Source of the DNA: Chloroflexota bacterium
Lineage (GTDB): Bacteria > Chloroflexota > Anaerolineae > Anaerolineales > Villigracilaceae
Assembly (NCBI GenBank): GCA_016213105.1
Contig: JACRBN010000014.1
Location: 1-47,071 of the forward strand
Direction of reading: 5' to 3'
DNA length: 47,071 bases
The notes under the pieces were generated by a model. It was given only the letters and a program-made list of their open reading frames with translations. It was not told the origin of the DNA and searched no databases. Positions 15,832-26,100 of this stretch are shown here, one piece after another. How positions within the stretch are numbered: position 1 is the first letter of the stretch; each line of letters begins with the position of its first letter. The position numbers were made by a program, and so were the translations under genes.

Positions 15832-16335
15832 ATGGCACAACCTTATGTCGGTGAGATAAGAATGTTTGCAGGGAACTTTGCCCCTGCTGGTTGGGAGTTC
15901 TGCGAAGGACAATTGCTCCCTATTTCAGAAAATGAGACCCTGTTCAACTTGATCGGCACGACCTACGGCGGTGATGGACAGGAAACCTTCGCCATGCCCG
16001 ACCTGCGCGGGCGAATTCCGATCCACCAGGGAAATGGGGTCGTCCTGGCTGAAACCGGCGGCGCGGAACAGATCACGTTGACGATTGGTCAGATCCCAGC
16101 CCACTCACATCCAATGCTCGCTTCCGCAGATCAGACCAACTCGGTCAATCCTGGTGGGAACGTGCTCGGCGCGCCCCTGACCGCCACTCCCTATATTAGC
16201 CTGCCGCCTAATACAACCCTGGCTTCCCAGGCAATCTCGTCGGTTGGTGGAAGTCAGCCGCATACCAACTTCCAGCCCTATCTGTGCGTCAACTTTATCA
16301 TTTCGCTATTCGGGATTTTCCCGTCGCCGACGTAA
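15832..16335 (+). CDS. Tail-collar domain protein 2 (microcystin-dependent-protein type)
   Basis: The second paralogue, 167 residues, 12 bp after the first. The collar core is conserved (EIRMFAGNFAPAGWEFCEGQ, LLPISENETLFNLIGTTYGG, FAMPDLRGRIPIHQG), as are the H-x-H site (QIPAHSHP) and the C-terminal GGSQPHTNFQPYLCVNFIIS. The middle segment has diverged from its neighbours, as expected if it determines binding specificity. AAAGGAG lies 7 nt before the ATG. Confidence 0.85.
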   Translation: MAQPYVGEIRMFAGNFAPAGWEFCEGQLLPISENETLFNLIGTTYGGDGQETFAMPDLRGRIPIHQGNGVVLAETGGAEQITLTIGQIPAHSHPMLASADQTNSVNPGGNVLGAPLTATPYISLPPNTTLASQAISSVGGSQPHTNFQPYLCVNFIISLFGIFPSPT

Positions 16336-16404
16336 CAATCATTGGCAAGGTTCCGAAGCGCATCACGCACAACTCGCTGAAAAAACTTATAAAGGAGAAA
16401 GAAC

Positions 16405-16926
16405 ATGGCAGATCCTTTTGTCGCTGAAATACGCATCTTCCCGTTCAACTTTGCCCCCAGGGGCTGGGCATGGTGCGATGGGCAACTCTTACCCCTCTCA
16501 CAAAATACCGCTTTGTTTTCACTGTTAGGCACTACCTACGGAGGCAACGGCATGTCCAATTTTGCGCTGCCTGACCTGCAAGGAAGCGCCCCCATGCACC
16601 CGGGACAGGGTCCCGGGTTATCCCTGCACGACCTGGGCGAAAGCGGGGGAACGGATACCGTTTCCCTGTTGCAATCCGAGATTCCCGCTCATACCCACGC
16701 ATGGCAGGTGGCTTCGACTGATCCCGGCGAAGATCGAATTCCCACCGGCGAGGTTCTGGCCAGGTCGGTGGGCGGCAATTTGTATGGCGCTGCGAACAAT
16801 CTAGCCGCGATGTCTGCCAATACACTGGCCCCTACGGGCGGAGATCAGCCGCACAATAACATGCAGCCCTATCTGACCTTGTATTTCTGCATTGCCTTGC
16901 AGGGCGTCTTCCCGCCCCGCCCCTAG
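16405..16926 (+). CDS. Tail-collar domain protein 3 (microcystin-dependent-protein type)
   Basis: The third paralogue, 173 residues, 69 bp after the second with AAAGGAG before the ATG. It has EIRIFPFNFAPRGWAWCDGQ, LLPLSQNTALFSLLGTTYGG, the H-x-H site EIPAHTHAW and DQPHNNMQPYLTLYFCIAL. It differs from the other two by a longer proline/glycine loop after the collar (MHPGQGPGLSLHDLGESGG). It is followed by a very strong inverted repeat, then by the giant surface protein gene. Confidence 0.85.
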   Translation: MADPFVAEIRIFPFNFAPRGWAWCDGQLLPLSQNTALFSLLGTTYGGNGMSNFALPDLQGSAPMHPGQGPGLSLHDLGESGGTDTVSLLQSEIPAHTHAWQVASTDPGEDRIPTGEVLARSVGGNLYGAANNLAAMSANTLAPTGGDQPHNNMQPYLTLYFCIALQGVFPPRP

Positions 16927-16933
16927 TCCTTAT

Positions 16934-16981
16934 GGGCTGGTCATACAGTCCGACTGGAAACAGCGACTGTATGACCAGCCC
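16934..16981 (+). terminator. Perfect 17 bp hairpin after the collar genes, without a U-tract
   Basis: GGGCTGGTCATACAGTC (16934-16950) pairs perfectly with GACTGTATGACCAGCCC (16965-16981) across a 14 nt loop. The sequence after it (CAATCGAAGC) is not T-rich. It could be a terminator, a transcript-stabilising 3' hairpin that lowers downstream expression, or a protein-binding dyad between the collar genes and the giant gene. Confidence 0.5.
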
Positions 16982-17129
16982 CAATCGAAGCAAGATACGC
17001 ACCTGTCCACCTTAGGGCAGGATTTGTTCCTTAATTCAAGTTATTGTCTTGCAGGCAAAGCTGTAATTTGAGTTAGCGAATAAAGCATTTTTATGTTTTC
17101 AACGCCTTACATCACAGAAGGAGTAAGTA

Positions 17130-20100
17130 ATGAAACCATTGACGAGGAAACACTCTCACCCAGCTTCCAAAGTACCAGCGGCCCGCCCCATGCGACTGAT
17201 GGTGTTGACCCTGATCGCGGTTCTGGCTGCATTTGGCACCTATACCATCGTACAGGCCGCCCCAAACTTTGTACCCAATCTCTTGGCAACCATGACCGAT
17301 GCCTTCATCGGCGGTGATGGGGATGGAAAAGCAGATCCGGGTGAGACCATTGAATATACGGTCTCCATCCCGAACACCGGCACAGATGCGACAGGTGTGG
17401 CCTTCAACGATACCATCGACGCGAATACCACGCTCGTACCTGGGTCGGTCTACGCTTCTCCAGTGGCGTCCAACGATACCTACCCTGAAATCATTGTAGG
17501 AAATGTCTCGATCGATTCTGCGCTGATCTCCTACAGCGTGGTATCGAACGATTATCTGGGACAGAATCCCACCGCGGCCATCACGGCCTTCGACGCACTC
17601 AGCGCCCAGGGTGGACAAGTCAGCATGACCACCAGCGGCGCTGGGCTTGGACAATTTACCTACAACCCACCGACCGGCTACGAAGGCATCGATACCTTCA
17701 CCTATACCCTGACCGACAACCCGAACGCCGCCAGCGCGGCTTCGAACCGCACGGCCACGGTTTCGATCAACATCAGCGGGATGGTCTGGTTCATCAATAA
17801 CGGTGCAACAAGCTGCACAGTAAATGGCTGCGGACGCCTCTCCAACCCGTTCAGCACGCTAGCGGCTTTCAACTCGGTGAACGATGGCGTCAACGGCCCA
17901 TTTTCCAACCACCCGGCCGCCAACGACAACATCTTCATCTATGAAAGCGGCACTGCATACACGGGCGGAATCACGCTCCTGAGCAACCAAAAGTTGATCG
18001 GTCAGGATGCAACTGCCAGCCTGTCTTCGATCACTGGGCTGACACTTACCCCCAGCAGCAGCGCAGCCTTCCCAGCGATGGCCCCGGGAGCGCCAAATGC
18101 CACGATCCAAAACGGCGGCGGCAACGCCATCACGCTGAATTCAGGCAACACCATCCGCGGCTTGAGCATCTCGGGCACCAGCGGCGCGGGCTTGATCGGC
18201 ACAGGCGTCACCACGTTGACGGTCGGTTCCGATGTGAGCTTGAGCGGTATCACCGGCAATGACCTGGATCTGAGCGGCGCAGCCAGCGGCGCGATCGATT
18301 TTGGGGCAAGCATCACCAATACCAGCGGGCGCGCGGTCTCGATCCAAAACCGCAGCGGCGGCGCGGTAAACCTGAGCGGCGCGATCAGCGACAACGGCGG
18401 CACAGGTATTTATCTCAACAGCAATACTGGCGCCACCCTTACCTTCTCGGGTGGATTGAATCTCAGCACGGGCGCGAACGCGGCCTTCACGGCTACCAAC
18501 GGCGGCACGGTCAACGTTTGTGACGAGTCAGCCTGTAACCCTGGGGCGACAGGCCCATTGGTAAACAGCCTGACGACCACCACAGCCACCGCATTGAACG
18601 TCAACGCGACTGGCATCGGCGCGAACAACCTGGAATTCAGGAGCATTTCATCCAACGGCGGCAGCGCCACGGGCATCATCCTGGTCAACACGGGAGCGAG
18701 CGGCTCGCTGGTCGTCAAGGGTGACGGCGGCACCACCAGGGGCGGGAACAGCACGGGCGGCACGATCACCAACAAGACGGGCGGCACGGATGGGAACGGC
18801 TCAACCGCCTCCGCTGTGTATATCAACAGCGGTTCCGCCATCCTGCGCAATATGACCATGACCCGTCTCGATAACTATGGCGTGTACGGTCTGAGTGTCA
18901 ACAATGTGACCGTTCAGTACAGCACGATCGGCGCCATCTCGGGCGCGGCCTGCGCCGACGCCGATGGCGACATCGGCTCGACCTCGGCATCTGGCGATGC
19001 GGCCCTGGTCTTTGGCATCAGCAACCCAGGCGGCTCGAATGGTTTTGCCAATGGCGGCAGCCTGCTGCTGGACAACCTGAGGGTCTATTGTTCCATCGAG
19101 CACCAGGTCGAGATTTACCAGCAGAGCAACAGTTTTACGGCCACGATTTCGAACAGCGACATCAAGGATGCCAGTACCAGCCTGGGTGGCGACGGCGTGC
19201 AGACTGAGATGCAAGGGTCTGCCACCGCCACCATCACCGTGGATAATGTCAGCTTCGATGACAACAAGTCGCAGGCTGTGCAGGCGGCTGCCAATGATAC
19301 CTCCACGCTGGATATGACCGTGAGAAACTCCACCCTTGTGCGCAGTTCACAAGGGAACGAGGGTATTCTCATGTCCAATGGGAGCAGCGGACGTCTCACT
19401 GCCCATATTACCGGAAATAATATAAGTGGGATTCCGGGTGCAAATATTTTTGTTGGGCAAACGCCGGGGAACGCCACGGCGGCATCCTCTCTTACTGCTT
19501 ATATCGGTAATAACAACATCACGCATCCAACCACTGCGACCAACAGCGCAGTCCTGGTATGGCTGACCAGCACGGCTGGTGCGGGCGCCCCGGCCAATGT
19601 CATGGTCACGAACAATATCATTACCCAGAACTCCACTGGTGGCGTCTCGCGCGGTATTTTTGTAGACACACCGGACGCTGGCACCAACCCGAATTTTTCC
19701 GTCACCGTGCTGTCGAATACCGTTCACGTGAATGATTCAATAGCAGGCCTTCAGGGCATTGTGGTCCAGGGACGCCAGGCCTCCACTGCCTGCTATGATG
19801 TCCGCTCCAATCTTGTGGATTTCCCGAGCGGCACGCCGGCCGGCGTCAATGGGATTCGTATTCGACAGGCCAACACGGCGACCGTAAACCTGGAACAAGG
19901 TTCTTCAGCAGGCGCTGCTGCGACTGTGCTGGCTGCCAACAATCCTCCCAGCACTGCAGAAGCGTTGGGAACCGTCTCTGTGGTTGGCAATAGTACCTGT
20001 CAAAACCCGCCTGTAGCAGCCCTGCCTTCCAGCCAGACGGTGGCAAGCACCCAGCCCGTTGAGGATGCTGCCGCAGCCGTCGCCGCCCCGATCTCCACGG

Positions 20101-23100
20101 GCACACTGGCCGCCGCCACTGTCCGCGTTGAACGCAGCAAAGCAGATATGGCCTCCAACACTGGCAGCGGGAAGCCGCTCTTCATCGTCAACCCGAAGCC
20201 CCTGCAATCGGGTGAGACGGTTAGCGTAACCATCGGCAACCTGCCCGCAGGCAAGACGGCCATCATCAAGTTCCGTGTGACGGTCAACGGCCCATCCCTG
20301 CCGCTGGGCACCACCCAACTCTCGACCCAGGGCACGGTCAGCGCCACCAACGGCACCAGCACCCTGACGGATGATACTGCTCTCGGTGGCTCCAGCGATC
20401 CGACCATTACCCTGGTTGACCGCCCCGACACCACTGTGGTCTCCCTCACCCGCCAGAGTGGCAACCCGACCAAAAACGCTACTGTCACCTGGCAGGTCGT
20501 CTTTGCCGATGCAGTCGACAGCTTGACGGCCAGCAACTTCAGCCTGGTACAGGCTGGCGGCGTCAGCGGAGCCTCCATCACCAGCGTCACCGAAACCAGC
20601 GGGCCTCCCTCCACCACCTGGAATATCACCGCCAGCACCGGCAGCGGCGATGGCACCCTGGGCCTGAACTTTGCCAACGACACCGGCCTGACGCACGACG
20701 TGACCAACGCGGTCTTCACGGGTCAGGTCTATACCATCGACCGCACGCCGCCCACCGTCACCATCAACCAGGCCGGCAGCCAGGCTGACCCGACCGGCAG
20801 CAGCCCGATCCACTTCACGGTCGTCTTCAACGAGCCGGTTACTGGATTCGCCGATGGCGATGTGACCCTGGGCGGCACGGCCAACCCGACCACCGCCACC
20901 GTCACCGAGATCGCCCCCAACGACGGCACCACCTACGACGTGGCCGTCAGCGGCATGAGCGGCGACGGCACCGTCACCGCCAGCATCGGCGCAAGTGTGG
21001 CCCAGGATGCGGCCGGCAATGGCAACGACGCCTCGACCAGCGGCGATAACAGCGTGACGTATGTCCGGCCGGCCGACCTGTCCATCACCAAGACCGACGG
21101 CGCAGCCACGGCGACGCCCGGCGGCAATGTCACCTACACCATCACCGCCAGCAACGCCGGGCCGTTTGCCGACCCGGCCGCAACCGTGGCGGATACCCTG
21201 CCAGCCAGCCTGAGCGGCGCGACTTGGACCTGCGTCGGCGCGGGCGGCGGAACCTGCACCGCAGCCGGCTCCGGCAACATCAACGATACCGTCAACCTGC
21301 CCGTGGGCGGCTCGGTCACCTTCACGGTCACCGCCGCCATCAGCCCGACGGCCACGGGGACGCTGTCCAACACGGCCACGGTCACATCCAGCCTCAGCGA
21401 CCCGAATTCCGCCAACAACAGCGCCACCGACACCGACACCCTCAACCCGCAGGCTGACCTGGCCATCACCAAGACGGATGGCGCAACTTCGGCGTCACCG
21501 GGCAGCAACGCCACCTACACCATCACCGCCAGCAACGCCGGTCCGAGCAACGCCCCCAGCGCGACCGTGGCCGACACCCTCCCGGCCAGCCTGAGCGGCG
21601 CGACCTGGACCTGCGTCGGCGCGGGCGGCGGCACCTGCACGGCAGCCGGCTCTGGCAACCTCAACGAGAGCGTCAACCTGCCAGCAGGCGGCTCCGTCAC
21701 CTTTACGCTCACCGCCACCCTCGATAGCGGCGCCAGCGGCAGCCTGAGCAATACAGCCACGGTCACCGCCGCGGGCGGAGTCACCGACCCGTCTCCCGCC
21801 AACAACAGCGCCACCGATGTGGACACCATCGCCCCGAGCGCCGACCTGTCCATCACCAAGACTGACGGTACAGCCACGGAAATCCCGGGCAGCAACGTCA
21901 CTTACACCATCACCGCCAGCAACGCCGGGCCGCTGGCTGACCCTGCCGCCACCGTGGCGGACACCCTGCCAGCCAGCCTGAGCGGCGCGACCTGGACCTG
22001 CGTCGGCGCGGGCGGCGGAACCTGCACCGCAGCCGGCTCTGGCAACATCAATGACACCGTCAACCTGCCGGTGGGTGGCTCCGTTACCTTTACGGTCACC
22101 GCCGCCATCAGCCCGTCGGCCACCGGGACGCTGTCCAACACGGCCACGGTCACATCCAGCCTCATCGACCTGAATTCCGCCAACAACAGCGCCACCGATT
22201 CCGACACCCTCACCCCACAGGCCGACCTGTCCATCACCAAGACCGACGGTGTGGCCTCGGCGACGCCCGGCAGCAATGTCACCTACACTATTACCGCCAG
22301 CAATGCCGGGCCCAGCAACGCCCCCAGCGCCACCGTGGCTGATACCTTCCCTGCCTCCCTGACCGCCAACTGGACTTGTGTGGGCGCGGGCGGCGGCACC
22401 TGCACCGCCTCGGGCTCTGGCAACCTCAACGATACCGTCAACCTGCCCGTGGGCGGCTCGGTCACTTATACCGTCAGCGCCACCATCAGCCCCTCGGCCA
22501 CCGGTACCCTGTCCAACACGGCCACGGTCACATCCAGTGTCACCGACCCGGCTCCTGGCAATAACAGCGCCACCGATACCGACACCCTCAACCCGCAGGC
22601 CGACCTGGCCATCGCCAAGACGGACGGCGCAACTGTGGCCATCCCCGGCGGCAGCGTCACCTACACCATTACCGCCAGTAACGCCGGGCCAAGCAATGCC
22701 CCCGGCTCAACCGTGGCAGACACCCTTCCGGCCAGCCTGAGCGGCGCAACCTGGACTTGTGTCGGCGCGGGCGGCGGCACCTGTACCGCTGCGGGCGCGG
22801 GCAATATCAACGATACCGTCAACCTGCCTGCGGGCGGCTCGGTTACCTATACCGTCTCTGCCACTTTGAGCATCAGCGCCAGCGGCACCCTGAGCAATAC
22901 AGCCACGGTAGCCGCTCCAGGTGGAGTAACCGACCTGTCGCCAGCCAATAACAGCGCGACGGATACGGATACCATCGCCCCGCCGGTGGATGTGACCATC
23001 GACCAGGCCGGCAGCCAGGCCGACCCGACCAACGCATCGGCCATCAACTTCACTGTCGTGTTCGGCTCTGCCGTGACCGACTTCAATGATCCAACCGACG

Positions 23101-26100
23101 TGACCCTGAGCGGCACAGCCGGCGCGACCACCATCAACATCACCGGCGGCCCGACCACCTACAACGTGGCGGTCAGCGGCATGACCGGCGATGGCACGGT
23201 AATCGCTTCCATTCCAATGGGCGCAGCAGCAGGATCGCTTGGCGAGCCCAATGCCGCCTCCACCAGCGGCGACAACACAGTGACCTACGACGCCACCGCC
23301 CCGACCGCCACGGTCGAACAGGCAGCTGGACAACCTGACCCGACCGGCCTCAGCCCGATCCACTTCACGGTCGTCTTCAGTGAACCCGTCACGGGCTTCG
23401 CCAGCGGCGATGTGACCGTGGGCGGCGGTTCCAACCCGACCACCGGCACTGTCACTGAGATTGCGCCCAATGACGGCACCACCTTCGACGTGGCAGTCAG
23501 CGGCATGGCCAATGATGGCACCGTCACCGCCAGCGTCGGCGCAAACAAGGCCCAGGACGCAGCCGGCAACGGCAACACAGCCTCCACCAGCGGCGACAAC
23601 TCCGTGGTGTATGACACCGTCGTCCCGTCTGTAACCATCGACCAGGCGGCGGGACAACCCGACCCGAGCAACAGCGGCACGATCAACTTCACCGCAGTCT
23701 TCAGCGAACCCGTCACAGGCTTCGCCACCGGCGATGTGACCCTGGGAGGCACGGCCAACCCGACCACCGGCGCCGTGACCGAAATCGCGCCCAACGATGG
23801 CACCACCTACAACGTGGCCGTCAGCGGCATGACCAACGATGGCACCGTCACCGCTTCCATCGACGCGGCCAAGGCCAAGGACGCCGGCAATAACGACAAC
23901 ACTGCGTCCACCAGCGGCGACAACACTGTCATCTATGACGCCACCGCCCCGACCGGCACCATCAACCAGGCGGCGGGACAGGCTGACCCGACCAATAGCG
24001 GCCCGGTCAATTTCACGGTCGTCTTCGACGAGCCTGTCACGGGCTTCGCCACCGGCGATGTGACCCTGGGAGGCACGGCCAACCCGACCACCGGTGCCGT
24101 TACTGAGATCGCGCCGAACGATGGCACCACCTACAACGTGGCCGTCAACGGCATGGCCAACGATGGCACCGTCATCGCTTCCATCACCGCCAGCAAGGCG
24201 CAGGATGCGGCCGGCAACGACAACGCGGCCTCCACCAGCGGCGATAACACGGTGACCTACGACGCCACCACCCCGACCGCCACGGTCGAACAGGCAGCTG
24301 GACAACCTGACCCGACCGGCCTCAGCCCGATCCACTTCACGGTTGTCTTCAGTGAACCCGTCACGGGCTTCGCCAGCGGCGATGTGACTGTGGGCGGCGG
24401 GTCCAACCCGACCACCGGCACAGTCACTGAGATTGCGCCCAATGACGGCACCACCTTCGACGTGGCAGTCAGCGGCATGGCCAATGATGGCACCGTCACC
24501 GCCAGCGTCGGCGCAAACAAGGCCCAGGACGCAGCCGGCAACGGCAACCAGGCCTCCACCAGCGGCGATAATTCCGTGGTGTATGACACCGTCGTCCCGT
24601 CTGTGACCATCAATCAGGCGGCAGGCCAGGTCGACCCGACCAACAGCAGCCCGATCGACTTCACGGTCGTCTTCAGTGAACCTGTCACAGGCTTCGCCAC
24701 CGGCGATGTGACCTTGGGCGGCACCGCGGGCGCCACGACCGGCACCGTCACCGAGATCGCCCCCAATGATGGCACCACCTACAACGTGGCCGTCAGCGGC
24801 ATGACCAGCGATGGCACCATCATCGTCTCCATTGCGGCGGGCGTGGCCCAGGATGCCGGCAACAACGACAACACCGCCTCCACCAGCACCAATGACACGG
24901 TCACTTACGACACCACCGCTCCCGACGTCACCATCGAACAGGCGAGTGGACAGGCCGACCCGACCAAGGTCAGCCCGGTCAATTTCACGGTCGTCTTCGA
25001 CGAGCCTGTCACGGGCTTCGCCAGCGGTGACGTGACCCTGGGCGGCACGGCAGGCGCCACGACCGGCACCGTGACCGAGATCGCGCCCAATGACGGCACC
25101 ACCTACAACGTGGCCGTCAGCGGCATGACCACCGGCGGAACCATCATCGCTTCCATCAACGCCAGTGTGGCACAGGACAGCGCCGCCAATGGCAACACCG
25201 CCTCGACCAGCATCGATCACACGGTCGCCTTCACCTTCGACACCACCACGACCATCACGTCCGACACGCCCGACCCGTCCATCGTCGGCGAGGCGGTTAC
25301 CTTCACCTACACCGTCACCGTCAACGGCGGCAGCGGCATCCCGACCGGCAACGTGACCGTCTCAGATGGCACGAATAGCTGCACCGATACCGTGGCCACA
25401 GGCTCCTGCACGATCACCTTCACCACGCTGGGCAGCAAAACCCTGACCGCCACCTATGAAGGCGACGCCAACTTCAACACCAGCACCTCGACCAGCGTCA
25501 GCCACCAGGTCAACAACGCCAACACGACCACGACCATCACGTCCGACGCCCCCGATCCCTCCATGGTCGGTGATGCGCTCACCGTGAACTTCACCGTGGC
25601 GGTCGTCGCACCGGGCACCGGCACTCCGACCGGGAACGTGACCGTCAGCGATGGCGTGGACTCCTGCATCGGCACAGTCGCCAGCGGCTCCTGCTCGATC
25701 ACGCTGACCACCTCCGGCCTGCGCAACCTGACCGCCAGCTACGAAGGCGACGCGAACTTCGGCAGCAGCACGTCCGCGGCCGAGAACCACACCGTCAACG
25801 CGGCGCCCGCCATCACCAGCCCGGATCACATCACCTTCGTGGTGCAGACGGCTGGTTCCTTCACCATCCTGACCAGCGGCTTCCCTGTTCCCACCCTGAA
25901 CAGCGCGGGCCTACTGCCCAGCGGCGTCACCTTCGTGGATAACGGCGACGGCACCGCCACCCTGAGCGGCACGCCCGACCTCGGAACGAGCGGCGACTAC
26001 CCGCTGACCTTCACCGCCAGCAACGGCACCACCGACGCCACCCAGAACTTCACTCTGACCATCAGCGTCGACCCGATCTTCGATGACGTGCCCAACGATT

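Noticed and set aside
15316-16926. Tail-collar genes as evidence of a prophage
   Set aside because: No capsid, terminase, integrase, lysis or other tail genes lie nearby. Collar-domain proteins of this length with DUF6916 neighbours are a chromosomal bacterial family.
22707-25220. An 837-codon open frame on the minus strand opposite the Ig-like array
   Set aside because: It is a shadow of the highly repetitive plus-strand coding sequence. Its product is a repetitive Gly/Asp/Arg/Val text with no domain, start signal or ribosome site, and the plus-strand reading has clear DUF11, Ig-like and SLH domains.
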